From Phenylobacterium sp. (GTDB lineage Bacteria > Pseudomonadota > Alphaproteobacteria > Caulobacterales > Caulobacteraceae): a DNA stretch of 39,624 bases. The stretch covers positions 1 through 39,624 of the forward strand of contig NZ_JANXWD010000089.1 in the NCBI RefSeq assembly GCF_025351295.1, in the 5' to 3' direction. This document shows positions 17,761 to 26,389 of this stretch, in pieces (position 1 is the first letter of the stretch; the number at the start of each line of letters is the position of its first letter). Under the pieces are notes generated by a model. It searched no databases and was not told where the DNA came from. It saw nothing but the letters and a program-made list of their open reading frames with translations. The translations under genes were made by a program, and so were the position numbers.

Positions 17761-19083
17761 TCACCCGGCCTCGGGGAAGGTGACGCTCGCCGCGAGGCCC
17801 GGGTTCGCGTCGGTCAGCCGGACCTCCGCACCATGCAGTTTCGCGACCGCCGCGACCAGGGCCAGACCCAGGCCGCTGCCGGCCGTCGAGCGGCTGCGTT
17901 CCAGCCGGTAGAAGCGGTCGAACAGCCGCTCACGCTCGGCCTCCGGCACGCCCGGGCCGTCGTCGACGACGCAGAGCACCGCCGCCCGGCCGACGCGGGT
18001 GACGCTGACCTCCACGGCCGCGCCGGGGCCGGCGTGACGCAGGGCGTTCTCGACCAGGTTGACCAGCATCTGGGTCAGCAGTTCGGCGTCGCCGACCACC
18101 CTCACCTGCGCCTCGCCCGCCAGCCTCAGCGATTGCGAACGCTCCTCGGCGGAGGGGGCGAAGGCGTCCACGACGGTCCGGCCGATCGCCGACAGGTCGC
18201 ACGACCGGAACGCCGCGCGGCGCGCCCCGCCCTCGATCTGGGCGATCCGAAGCAGGGCGGCGAAGGTCTCCAGGATGGCGTCCAGGTCGGCCAGCGCGCC
18301 CTCCAGCGCCAGGCTCCGCTCGCCCGGCGCGCCTAGCCCGGCCTCCAGCTTCTGGCGCAGCCGGGTCAGGGGCGTGCGCATGTCGTGGGCGATGTCATTG
18401 GAGACCTGCTTCAGGCTCTCCATCAGGGCCGCGATGCGGTCCAGCATGCGGTTGAAGGTCTGGGCCAGCCGGTCGAGGTCGTCGTCCGAGCCCCGCAGCG
18501 GCACCCGGCGCGCCAGGTCGCCGTCGATGATCGCCTCCGCCGTGCCAGAGATCGCCGCCATCCGCCGGTGCACGTCGCGGCTGAGCGCATAGCCGCCCGC
18601 CACGCCCAGCACGACGATCCCCAGGAAGGCCAGGCCGAAGCCGCGGACTACGGCGCCGTCCAGCGCCTCGATGCGCTCCTCGTCGTCGCCGACCAGCAGC
18701 TTGCGCCCGCCCGGCAGGGGCACGGTCAGTAGGCGAATGGCCTCGTGCTCGCCGCCCTCGCTGCCAGCGACCACGGACCATCCCGTCGCGGCGTGGATGC
18801 GGGCCAGCCGCCCCGCCAGTGGCTCGCCGGCCGGGCCCTGCACGCCGTAGTCCAGCGATCCCGGCGTGCGGTCGCGCTCGTGCACCGCCTCGACCACGCC
18901 CACCAGGCCCTCGGAGCGGTACTCCAGGACCATGGCCGCCGACTCCGAGCGGATGCGGCCGTCGAACTGCGCCGACAGCGCATGGCGGGTCGAGAACAGG
19001 GTGATGACCCCCAGGATCACCACCGCGATCGCGAACACGGTGGTGTAGAGCGTGGCCAGGCGCAGACTGGTGGAGCGGAACAT
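17761..19083 (-). CDS. Sensor histidine kinase (HAMP, OmpR-partner type)
   Basis: A 440-residue inner-membrane sensor kinase. It has a first membrane span at about 11-30, a periplasmic sensor region of about 115 residues, a second span at about 147-167, a HAMP linker, a dimerisation/phosphoacceptor helix with NDIAHDMRTPLTRLR (H233), and a catalytic domain with the N box NLVENALRHA, G1 DDGPGVP, F-like LFDRFYR and G2 GSGLGLAL. The start abuts the regulator's stop (TAGATG), so the pair is coupled. The periplasmic sensor has no recognisable ligand-binding motif and no His/Met cluster, so the signal is unknown; position suggests it controls the adjoining efflux operon. Confidence 0.92.
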   Translation of the reverse strand: MFRSTSLRLATLYTTVFAIAVVILGVITLFSTRHALSAQFDGRIRSESAAMVLEYRSEGLVGVVEAVHERDRTPGSLDYGVQGPAGEPLAGRLARIHAATGWSVVAGSEGGEHEAIRLLTVPLPGGRKLLVGDDEERIEALDGAVVRGFGLAFLGIVVLGVAGGYALSRDVHRRMAAISGTAEAIIDGDLARRVPLRGSDDDLDRLAQTFNRMLDRIAALMESLKQVSNDIAHDMRTPLTRLRQKLEAGLGAPGERSLALEGALADLDAILETFAALLRIAQIEGGARRAAFRSCDLSAIGRTVVDAFAPSAEERSQSLRLAGEAQVRVVGDAELLTQMLVNLVENALRHAGPGAAVEVSVTRVGRAAVLCVVDDGPGVPEAERERLFDRFYRLERSRSTAGSGLGLALVAAVAKLHGAEVRLTDANPGLAASVTFPEAG

Positions 19084-19761
19084 CTAGTCCGGCTCGCGCA
19101 GGATGTAGCCCGCGCCACGCACCGTATGGATCAGCTCGCACGCATGGCCGCGGTCGACCTTGCCGCGCAGCCGGCTCATGTGGGTCTCGACGATGTTGGT
19201 CTTGGGATCGAAGTGGAAGTCCCAGACGCTCTCCAGCAGCATGGTGCGCGTCACCACCCGGCCGGCATGGCGCATCAGATATTCCAGCAGCTGGAACTCC
19301 CGCGGCTGTAGCTCGATGCGCCTGCCGCCGCGGGTGACCGTGCGGGTCAGCAGGTCGACCTTCAGGTCCGCGACGCCCAGTTCGGTCCGCACCTCCTGCG
19401 GCGGCGGCCGCCGGGCCAGGGCGTTCACCCGCGCCAGCAGTTCGGCGAACGCGAAGGGCTTGACCAGATAGTCGTCGCCCCCGGCGTCCAGCCCCTCGAC
19501 CCGGTCGTCGATGCCGCCCATGGCGGTGAGCAGCAGCACCGGCGTCTTCACCCCCGCCGCACGGATGGTGCGCAGGATGGCCAGGCCGTCGATGCCCGGC
19601 AGCATGCGGTCCAGGACGATGACGTCATAGGGCTCGCCGGCCGCCAGCATCAGGCCATCGCGGCCGGTCGCCGCGAAGTCCACCGCATGGCCGGCCTCCG
19701 ACAGGGCGCGCTTCAGATAGCCCGCCGCCTCCTCATCATCCTCCACGATCAACAGCTTCAT
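19084..19761 (-). CDS. OmpR-family response regulator
   Basis: A 225-residue DNA-binding response regulator. The receiver domain has the acidic pair EDDE (7-10), phosphoacceptor D51 in VIVLDRMLPG, the LLLTA threonine and the KPF lysine. The C-terminal winged helix (about 125-225) includes LQPREFQLLEYLMRHAGRVVTR and the recognition helix region TNIVETHMSRLRGKVD. It resembles CusR/CopR/QseB regulators found with efflux systems. It is transcribed after the PepSY gene and before its kinase. The likely target is the 33-bp motif present upstream of both the PepSY gene and the efflux operon. Confidence 0.93.
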   Translation of the reverse strand: MKLLIVEDDEEAAGYLKRALSEAGHAVDFAATGRDGLMLAAGEPYDVIVLDRMLPGIDGLAILRTIRAAGVKTPVLLLTAMGGIDDRVEGLDAGGDDYLVKPFAFAELLARVNALARRPPPQEVRTELGVADLKVDLLTRTVTRGGRRIELQPREFQLLEYLMRHAGRVVTRTMLLESVWDFHFDPKTNIVETHMSRLRGKVDRGHACELIHTVRGAGYILREPD

Positions 19762-19803
19762 GGCCGGACCCTGCCCCCATCCGTGGATAGGGGAAAGGCC
19801 CGG
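19762..19803 (-). promoter_or_regulatory. Possible hairpin covering the regulator's ribosome-binding site
   Basis: Just before the response-regulator ATG, the minus strand contains GGCCGGGCC followed about 25 bases later by GGTCCGGCC, with CCCC/GGGG inside, so a stem of about 8 pairs plus an inner stem could fold. The AGGG ribosome-binding site is inside the right arm. It could dampen translation or slow transcription after the PepSY gene. This is a reading by eye only and is weak in so GC-rich a sequence. Confidence 0.3.
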
Positions 19804-19824
19804 CCATGGCCGCCAATAGGGCGC

Positions 19825-20130
19825 TTAGTCAGGATGGGAGCCTTCCACCTTATTCTCCAGGACCTTGCCGTCGGCGGCGTCGACGCCGACTTCATAGCCC
19901 TTGCCGTTGGCCTTGATGTCGAACGACCAGCGCAGGCCGCTGCCGCCGGCTTCCTTCTCCAGCTCCTTGTCGGTGATCCGGCCGGGCCTGGCCTTCAGCG
20001 CGATGGCCTGGGCTTCGGCGAGCTGAACGTGAGCTTTCCCGGCCAGTTCATGGCCGGCATAGAGCTTGGGCGCCGCGGCGACCGCGGCGGTGGCGAAGAA
20101 CAGGACGGGAAGCAGGCCTAGGAATTTCAT
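19825..20130 (-). CDS. PepSY-domain periplasmic protein
   Basis: A 101-residue exported protein: signal peptide MKFLGLLPVLFFATAAVAAA, then a single PepSY domain with LAEAQAIALKARPGRITDKELEKE and WSFDIKANGKGYEVGVDAADGKVL. Small PepSY proteins often sit next to OmpR/QseB-type two-component genes and may inhibit proteases or modulate the sensor. The start has GTAGGAGA just upstream. The 33-bp motif lies 63 bases before its start, shared with the efflux operon, so it is probably a coregulated accessory of the two-component system. The regulator gene follows 63 bases downstream. Confidence 0.85.
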   Translation of the reverse strand: MKFLGLLPVLFFATAAVAAAPKLYAGHELAGKAHVQLAEAQAIALKARPGRITDKELEKEAGGSGLRWSFDIKANGKGYEVGVDAADGKVLENKVEGSHPD

Positions 20131-20192
20131 GGAGTCTCCTACGTGAGCCCCCGCTCATTCCTGGAGACTACCGCCCTCCGACTTGCGCGCGG

Positions 20193-20225
20193 ATGGCCGG
20201 CGGGTTGTCATTTCCCAATGCTGGT
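20193..20225 (-). promoter_or_regulatory. Conserved 33-bp motif, copy 2, upstream of PepSY gene
   Basis: Ends 63 bases before the PepSY start codon. On the gene strand it begins ACCAGCATTGGGA and ends CCGCCGGCCAT and is 27/33 identical to copy 1. The most conserved blocks are CATTGGG, GACAA and GCCGGCCAT. Similar spacing to the start codon in both places points to a shared promoter/operator rather than chance. Confidence 0.6.
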
Positions 20226-20270
20226 CTGGGCCGCTCCACGCGGCCCCCCGCCCGGCTGGGTCAGGCCCGT

Positions 20271-20993
20271 TCAGGGCGCGATATGGGCGGCCGTCAGTTC
20301 GGCGCGCGCCGCGTCGAGCTCGGCCTGGAACGCGGGCTTGGTCATCAGCTTCTGGACCAGCACATTGCCCAGCACGTGCCCGGCCTCGATGTCGCCGCGA
20401 TAGTGGACCCCGCAGTAGAGCCGGCTCTCGGCATAGTCCGAGGCCCGCGCCAGAATGATCTGCGCGTTGCCGGGGATCAGGTTGGCGAGCACGGCGGCCG
20501 CGGCATAGCCCATGGTGGCGTGACCGCTGGGGTAGCTGTTCTTGCGGTCGTGCCCGTCGTCGCAGACGTCGAGCGCCTTGTCGTTGAGGAACGGGCGTTC
20601 GCGCTCGAAGTAGGACTTGGCCTTCTTCGCGGCCACGCTGTCCTCGTTGCGCAGATCGTCGAACAGCGTGGCCGTCGCCGGGAAGCGCTCCAGGCTGAAG
20701 GCGGGGCCGAGAACGTCGGCGATCGAGCGGACATCCTCCACCTCGTCGTCGTGCCTGGCCTGTTCCAGCCGCTCGGGCGTCCGGGTCGCGGCGATGCGGT
20801 GCAGCTCCGCGCGGCCCTCGACCGCGGCCGGCGTGTCGTCCCTGGGCGGCGGCGGCAGGATCTGCGCCGGCTCGAGATCCCCCGCGGCCAGGAATTTCGA
20901 CACGGCCGGCGCCTTGGCCGGCGCAGGCGCCTGAGCGTGCGCGGCGCCGCCGATCAGGACCAGCGCGGCGAGGATCGGAAGACAGCGTCTCAT
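20271..20993 (-). CDS. Periplasmic class A acid phosphatase (PAP2 superfamily)
   Basis: A 240-residue secreted phosphatase with a signal peptide (MRRCLPILAALVLIGGAAHA) and a complete three-part PAP2/class A signature: KSYFERERP (K126...R133-P134), PSGH at 155-158, and SRLYCGVHYRGD (S190, R191, H197, D201). H197 is the expected nucleophile and H158 the acid. It should release phosphate from a broad range of phosphomonoesters in the periplasm. The start is 25 bases after the TonB receptor gene ends, so both form an operon, suggesting uptake of a phosphorylated nutrient followed by dephosphorylation. Confidence 0.93.
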   Translation of the reverse strand: MRRCLPILAALVLIGGAAHAQAPAPAKAPAVSKFLAAGDLEPAQILPPPPRDDTPAAVEGRAELHRIAATRTPERLEQARHDDEVEDVRSIADVLGPAFSLERFPATATLFDDLRNEDSVAAKKAKSYFERERPFLNDKALDVCDDGHDRKNSYPSGHATMGYAAAAVLANLIPGNAQIILARASDYAESRLYCGVHYRGDIEAGHVLGNVLVQKLMTKPAFQAELDAARAELTAAHIAP

Positions 20994-21018
20994 CTCGTTC
21001 TCCTGTCCGGCGCCGGGC

Positions 21019-23346
21019 CTAGAAATTGACCTTGGCGGAGACCTGGAAATTGCGTTCCGGCTGGAAATAGTACTGGTCGAACGCGACAGTCTTGCCGGGC
21101 TTGATCGACGTGAAGTGCTGGCTGTCGAACAGGTTGTAGACCGCCGCCTCCAGCCGGTAGCGGTCGAAGCGGTAGACCACCGACAGGTCCGCCGAATGGT
21201 AGCCCGGGATCCGGTACGCGGCGGGCTCGCCCTCGACCGACCACTGGACGCCAGTATATTTGTCCGTCAGCGACACCGACCAAGTCTCGTCCGAGTAGAG
21301 GATGCCGACGGCGGCGGTCGATTTCGGCGCGCCGGCGATCTGCTTGCCGCCGACGATGGTCACCGGGACGCCGCCGACCGTGGTGCTCGCGCCCTGCGCC
21401 TTGGCCGAGTTGAGCGATCCGTTGGCGAACAGGAAGACGTGGTCCATCGCCTCAAACGTCGCGGCCCCCTCGATGCCCTTGTAGGTGGCCCCGCCCAGGT
21501 TGAAATTCACCGTCTCGGTCCCGCTCGCCGCCGAGGTGACCGTGGCGGTCTGCAGCTTGTTGGTGAACTTGATGTAGTAGACGTCGGCGTCGAGAGTCAG
21601 ACGTCCGCCGTGATAGACCCCGCCGGCCTGGTAGTTGGTCGATTCCTGGGGCTTCAGGTCCTTCAGGTTCGGGTTGACCACCTGGGTCACGCTGATGTCC
21701 GGCAGCAGGAAGCCGGTGGCGTACTGCGCATAGACCGACAGGTTGTCCAGGATCTTGTAGTTGCCGGTAAAGAAGTACAGCGTCTTCGTGAAACGCTTGG
21801 AATAGTGATAGGGCTGGCGCGACTTCTGGTTGACGTCGGCATCGACGTGGATCTTTTCACTGACATACTTGATGCCCGGCGTGATCGTCAGCTGCGGCGT
21901 CGCGCGCCACTCGAAATCCACGAACGGCTCGTACTGCTTCCAGCCGGAGTTCTGCAGGTATTCCAGATATTGCGGCACGCCGGCGATCACCTTCTGGCGG
22001 TAGTCGACCGTGTAGGACCCGTTCACCCGGCTGATGGTGGCGTCATAGTCGAAGCGGGCGCGGGGCCCGGTGTCGGCCTTCTCGGCCCAGAGCCCGGCCC
22101 GGATCGTCCCGAACGGCAGATCCTGGTCCAGGTGCAGGATATTGCCGTAGATCTTGTAGACGTTGAGCTTGGTATAGCCGGGCACGTGGCCGTTCACGAC
22201 CGGCTTGCCGCCCGGCGTCTGGGTGATCTGCAGGCCGGTCCGGTTGGCGATGTCGCTGGGCGAGAGCGTCGGGTCGAGCGCCGATTCCGTGTCGTTCTTA
22301 TAGTAATAGGAATAGACCGTGTCCTCGAGCTTCAGGCTCGGCGTCACCTGGCCGTTCAGCTTCGCATAGTTGAAATAGGTGTGCTTGGTGACGAGGTTAT
22401 ACTTGTAATAGGTCGGGCTCGCCGGATCGTTGCTGAGGGCGAAGTTCTTCCCGTAAAGCGCCACCTGGGTCAGGGTCGCGCCGCTGTTATCGTTGGTGTG
22501 GACCTTGGTGTAGTTCCAGGTCCCGAGGACGGTCAGATCCCAGCCCTCGGCGATGGGGAAGACCGCCCGGATCAGCTGGTTGTAGGCCCGAGCGCCGCTG
22601 TAGCTCAGGTAGCCGTCGGTCTTTAGCTCCTGGAGATTGACCAGGAACCGGGCGTCGTGCAGCTGGGAAATCGCGCCGCTGGAGAGCTTGGTCACCGACA
22701 GATAGGTGTTCCAGGACCCGGCGCTGACCGACTGCGAGCCCCCCCGGGTCTCGCTGACTTCCGGCGAGAACAGGTTGATCGAGCCGCCGAAACTGGCGAC
22801 CCCCAGCTGGCCGGCCTGGCCCGGGCCGCGATCCACGACCACCGCGCCGATCGTCGAGGACGGAAAGAACGAGGTCGAGTGGTGGGTCGGGCCGTTGGCG
22901 TCACCCCATGGGATGCCGTCGTAGGTGATGTTGTACTCGCCGTCCTTGAAGCCGCGCAGCGTCGACTTCGCCTCGCCCAGGCCGGGGCCGTTGAACGAGG
23001 TCCCCGACACGCTGGGCGAGAGGTTGACGATCTGGGTGTAGTCGGCGGTGGCCGGGATAAACTGGTCGATCGCCTTGCGGTCGATGATCGACTGCGGCTC
23101 GGTGGCCGCCAGCGAGGCCTTGACCGGCGCGACCGCGGCGGCGCCCGAGGCGGCCGTCACCACCAATTCGTCGACCATCCGGCCGTAGTCCGCGTTCTCG
23201 GGATCGATCTTGACCGGCGAGTCGACCGCGTCCGTCGCTGCGGCGCCGGCCGGCTGGGCCGAGACGGCGGACAGACAAAGCGCAATCGCCGTGCACGCCA
23301 GCCAAGTCGATTTGTGCGCGCTTCCGCGCGTGAACTTGCATCGCAT
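21019..23346 (-). CDS. TonB-dependent receptor
   Basis: A 775-residue outer-membrane receptor. The N-terminus (RGSAHKSTWLACTAIALCLSAVSAQPAGA) is a signal peptide; VDELVVTA near residue 60 resembles a TonB box; the plug contains KSTLRGFKDGEYNITYDGIPW and FGGSINLFSP; the barrel ends VSAKVNF with a terminal aromatic residue. No STN domain is present, so it is a transporter rather than a signal transducer. It is the promoter-proximal gene of an operon with the acid phosphatase, and a Pho-box-like sequence lies about 100 bases upstream, pointing to a phosphorylated substrate under phosphate control. The exact ligand cannot be read from sequence. Confidence 0.92.
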   Translation of the reverse strand: MRCKFTRGSAHKSTWLACTAIALCLSAVSAQPAGAAATDAVDSPVKIDPENADYGRMVDELVVTAASGAAAVAPVKASLAATEPQSIIDRKAIDQFIPATADYTQIVNLSPSVSGTSFNGPGLGEAKSTLRGFKDGEYNITYDGIPWGDANGPTHHSTSFFPSSTIGAVVVDRGPGQAGQLGVASFGGSINLFSPEVSETRGGSQSVSAGSWNTYLSVTKLSSGAISQLHDARFLVNLQELKTDGYLSYSGARAYNQLIRAVFPIAEGWDLTVLGTWNYTKVHTNDNSGATLTQVALYGKNFALSNDPASPTYYKYNLVTKHTYFNYAKLNGQVTPSLKLEDTVYSYYYKNDTESALDPTLSPSDIANRTGLQITQTPGGKPVVNGHVPGYTKLNVYKIYGNILHLDQDLPFGTIRAGLWAEKADTGPRARFDYDATISRVNGSYTVDYRQKVIAGVPQYLEYLQNSGWKQYEPFVDFEWRATPQLTITPGIKYVSEKIHVDADVNQKSRQPYHYSKRFTKTLYFFTGNYKILDNLSVYAQYATGFLLPDISVTQVVNPNLKDLKPQESTNYQAGGVYHGGRLTLDADVYYIKFTNKLQTATVTSAASGTETVNFNLGGATYKGIEGAATFEAMDHVFLFANGSLNSAKAQGASTTVGGVPVTIVGGKQIAGAPKSTAAVGILYSDETWSVSLTDKYTGVQWSVEGEPAAYRIPGYHSADLSVVYRFDRYRLEAAVYNLFDSQHFTSIKPGKTVAFDQYYFQPERNFQVSAKVNF

Positions 23347-23438
23347 ACTGAACCCCCGGCGCGTCGGACCGGGTTATTCCCGGAGTCGACTGTGTCGTGC
23401 TTGGGGGGTCTAGAACCGCGATTGAATCCGGCTCGCAA

Positions 23439-23456
23439 ACCAAGTTTTGATGACAG
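23439..23456 (-). promoter_or_regulatory. Pho-box-like sequence upstream of the TonB receptor gene
   Basis: On the minus strand this reads CTGTCATCAAAACTTGGT. The first seven bases equal the consensus Pho-box half site CTGTCAT; the second half, after 4 bases, is degenerate. It lies in an unusually AT-rich patch, 93-110 bases upstream of the receptor start. Supporting context is the acid phosphatase in the same operon. The rest of the 269-bp gap (23347-23615) shows no gene. Confidence 0.35.
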
Positions 23457-23615
23457 TTTTTTCGCGTTTTTGTCTCACGCCCGAGGTTGGCGATAATCAA
23501 TGTCACATCCACGCGAAGCACAGCCGCCCGCCCCTATCCTGGCAGGCTGGCCCTCGAATATGGAGCCGCGGCCGACGGCGATGGCCGGGCGCGGACCGGC
23601 GCGAGCCAGGCTGCG

Positions 23616-24467
23616 TCAGCCGAACTCGGCGGCCCACAGCGGCGAGGAGGCTTTCATGAAGCGCAGGAAGTACTGCACGCAGGCGATATCATGGCCGGTG
23701 GCGGGGTCGCCGATCACCACGTCGTACCAGACAGCCTCGGCCTTCGGACTTTCGGTGAACTTCAGCATCTTGGTGCGCGCCACATAGTCGACGCCGGCGC
23801 GCAGCGGGCCACGATACTGGCGGACCTCCAGCGCCCCGAACAGGCCCACCGACTTGCCCACCTTCTCCAGCGCCTTCGGCCGCACCTGGTGCGACAGGCT
23901 GACCACGTGCGAGGGCGGCAGGACATGCTGCTGGGCGTAGAGCGGATGCGGCTCGGTGATGCGGGTGAGCGCGTCCTGCAGCTTCTCGACCTCGAGGCGC
24001 AGCGGGATGCCACTGAGCTCATCGCCGACCCGGTACTGGCCGAGGATGCGCAGCTTGGTGGGGTCGACGGCCGTCTGCTGCTGCAGCACGAGGCTGAGCT
24101 CGGAGAGCGAGTCCGGCGCCTGGACACTGGCCGTGCCCCGGCAGATCAGCGCCCCGGCCTCATTGTACATCGTGAGCCGCGCGCGGCCCTCGCCGGGCGT
24201 GACCACTGCTCGGACCGGCTCGGCGTCCACCGTGGCCTGGGTGAAGTAGAGCGAGATGTCGCCGGTCTCGAACCAGCGCGGCCCGTAGAGGTCCAGCAGC
24301 ATCGGCACGAACTGGTCCATGTGCACCGAGCCTGGCACGGTGCCGCCCTTGAACCCCAGCTTCGAGGCCACTGCGTCGTTGTGGATCGAGCCGGGCGCCT
24401 GCTGGAAGGCGTTGCGCGGGGTGCGGAATTCGCCGGCCAGTTCGGCGACGGCGCCGGTTTGGGTCAT
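23616..24467 (-). CDS. Hotdog-fold (MaoC/thioesterase-like) hypothetical protein
   Basis: A 283-residue protein that I assign tentatively to the hotdog superfamily. It has two half-domains, an N-terminal part with SIHNDAVASKLGFKGGTVPGSVHMDQFVP, which resembles the MaoC-type hydratase helix region, and a C-terminal part with KFTESPKAEAVWYDVVIGDPATG. A catalytic Asp/His pair of true MaoC enzymes is not clearly present. The start at 24467 is favoured by the strong ribosome-binding site GGAGGAGAGC directly before the ATG, although the frame is open further upstream. It stands alone, divergent from the secreted esterase gene across a 169-bp gap that should hold both promoters. An acyl-CoA or acyl-lipid substrate is inferred only from the fold. 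Confidence 0.6.
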   Translation of the reverse strand: MTQTGAVAELAGEFRTPRNAFQQAPGSIHNDAVASKLGFKGGTVPGSVHMDQFVPMLLDLYGPRWFETGDISLYFTQATVDAEPVRAVVTPGEGRARLTMYNEAGALICRGTASVQAPDSLSELSLVLQQQTAVDPTKLRILGQYRVGDELSGIPLRLEVEKLQDALTRITEPHPLYAQQHVLPPSHVVSLSHQVRPKALEKVGKSVGLFGALEVRQYRGPLRAGVDYVARTKMLKFTESPKAEAVWYDVVIGDPATGHDIACVQYFLRFMKASSPLWAAEFG

Positions 24468-24636
24468 GCTCTCCTCCAGGTTTCTTGCTTCTGCATCGGG
24501 GGCGACGGACGCCCAGAAGGTCCGCATCATCCCTCCAAAATTGCGGCGGTAGAAGCGCTGTCGATCATCCACGACGGCCCAGGCTTGTCTTGCGCCCGCC
24601 CGTGCGGCCAACCACGATGCCGCAAGAGGGACCCAG

Positions 24637-26367
24637 ATGCAGATCTTCAAGAGGTTGGCGTGGACCGCCGGGGCTGTGCTGGCGCTGCTGGGCGCCGCGC
24701 CGGCCGGGGCGACGACCTTCAGCGTCTCGTTCCCGAAGGCCGCCAGCGCCGCGCCGCTGGACGGGCGGCTGATCCTGATCGTCAGTCCCGAGCCGACGCC
24801 GGAACCCCGGCTGCAGGTGGAGCTGGAGGCGCCGCTGCGCACGCCCTACATCTTCGGCCAGACCGTGGACGCCATGGCGCCGGGGGCGCCCATCGCGCTC
24901 AGCCCAGCGGCAGTCGGCTGGCCGGCGGCGCGGCTGGAGGCCCTGCCCGACGGGGACTACACCGTCCAGGCGGTGCTCAATCGCTACGAGACCTACCACC
25001 GCGCCGACGGCTCGGTGGTGAAGCTGCCGCCCGACATGGGCGAGGGCCAGCACTGGAACGAGAAGCCGGGCAATCTCTATTCCACCCCGATGCTGGTGAA
25101 GGTCCGCCACGGCGGCCCGGCCGTGGCGATCCGCCTGGACCAGGTGATCGCCCCCATCGCGCGCAAGACCGACACCGAGTTCGTCCGCCACATCCGCATC
25201 AAGAGCGAGCTGCTGTCGAAGTACTGGGGCCGGCCGGTCTATCTGGGCGCCCATGTGCTGGTGCCAGCCGGGTTCGACAAGCACCCGCAGGCCCGCTTCC
25301 CGCTGATGGTGTTCCACGGCCACTATCCGGACGACATCTCCGGGTTTCGCACCACGCCGCCGGACGCCGACCTGAAGCCCGACTATTCCGAGCGATTCCA
25401 CCTGGCCGGCTACAACCGCATCCAGCAGGAAGAGGCCTACGCCTTCTACCAGCGCTGGATCGCCAGGGACTTCCCACGGTTCCTGGTCATCGAGATCGAG
25501 CACGCCAACCCTTATTACGACGACAGCTATGCGGTGAATTCGGCCAACCTCGGGCCCTACGGCGACGCCATCAACAAGGAGCTGATCCCCTATATCGAGA
25601 AGCAGTTCCGCGGCCTGGGCGAGGGCTGGGCGCGGTTCACCTATGGCGGCTCGACGGGCGGCTGGGAGGCCATGGCGACCCAGGTGTTCTATCCGGACCT
25701 GTACAACGGGGCCTTCATCGCCTGCCCGGACCCGATCGACTTCCGCGCCTACACGACCATCAACCTCTATGAGAACAAGAACGCCTTCTACGAGGCGGGC
25801 GTCGTCAACCGGATCGAGCGACCGGCCATGCGCGACTACCTGGGCCAGACCCTGGCCACCCAGCGCGACGAGAACCAGATGGAGGCGGTGCTGGGCGACC
25901 ACGGCCGCTCCGGCGGCCAGTACGACATCTGGCAGGCGGTGTTCTCGCCCCAGGGGCCGGACGGCTACCCGAAGCCGATCATCGACAAGCGGACCGGGGC
26001 GATCGACCCGGCGGTGGCCGCCTACTGGCGCGAGCACTTCGACCTGACCCACATCGTCGTGCGCGACTGGGCGACGCTGGGGCCGAAGCTCAAGGGCAAG
26101 CTGCACATCTATGTCGGATCGGCCGACAGCTACTTCCTGACCGACGCGGTCTACCTCGCCCAGGAGAAGCTGGAGGCGTTGAAGGACCCGGCGTGGGGCG
26201 GCGAGGTGGCCTATGGCGAGCGGGCCGAGCACTGCTGGAACGGCGACCCCAAGCTGGCCAACGCCTATTCGCGCCTGCACTACGACCTGCAGTACCTGCC
26301 CAGCATCCTCCAGCGCATCGAGGCGACGGCGCCGCAGGGCGCGGACCTGACCAGCTGGCGGTATTGA
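24637..26367 (+). CDS. Secreted alpha/beta-hydrolase esterase-like protein
   Basis: A 576-residue exported protein with signal peptide MQIFKRLAWTAGAVLALLGAAPAGA, an N-terminal beta-sandwich-like region (about 28-180) and a C-terminal esterase-D/enterochelin-esterase-like alpha/beta-hydrolase domain. The nucleophile elbow is YGGSTGGWEA (S339), preceded by VLVPAGFDKHPQARFPLMVFHGHYP. A candidate catalytic His lies in the conserved AEHCWNGD segment near the C-terminus. Its length suits the periplasmic putative esterases annotated in alphaproteobacteria. No neighbour suggests a pathway: the next gene is convergent, 22 bases away. Confidence 0.75.
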   Translation: MQIFKRLAWTAGAVLALLGAAPAGATTFSVSFPKAASAAPLDGRLILIVSPEPTPEPRLQVELEAPLRTPYIFGQTVDAMAPGAPIALSPAAVGWPAARLEALPDGDYTVQAVLNRYETYHRADGSVVKLPPDMGEGQHWNEKPGNLYSTPMLVKVRHGGPAVAIRLDQVIAPIARKTDTEFVRHIRIKSELLSKYWGRPVYLGAHVLVPAGFDKHPQARFPLMVFHGHYPDDISGFRTTPPDADLKPDYSERFHLAGYNRIQQEEAYAFYQRWIARDFPRFLVIEIEHANPYYDDSYAVNSANLGPYGDAINKELIPYIEKQFRGLGEGWARFTYGGSTGGWEAMATQVFYPDLYNGAFIACPDPIDFRAYTTINLYENKNAFYEAGVVNRIERPAMRDYLGQTLATQRDENQMEAVLGDHGRSGGQYDIWQAVFSPQGPDGYPKPIIDKRTGAIDPAVAAYWREHFDLTHIVVRDWATLGPKLKGKLHIYVGSADSYFLTDAVYLAQEKLEALKDPAWGGEVAYGERAEHCWNGDPKLANAYSRLHYDLQYLPSILQRIEATAPQGADLTSWRY

Positions 26368-26389
26368 GGCCAGCGACGGCGACGAAACG

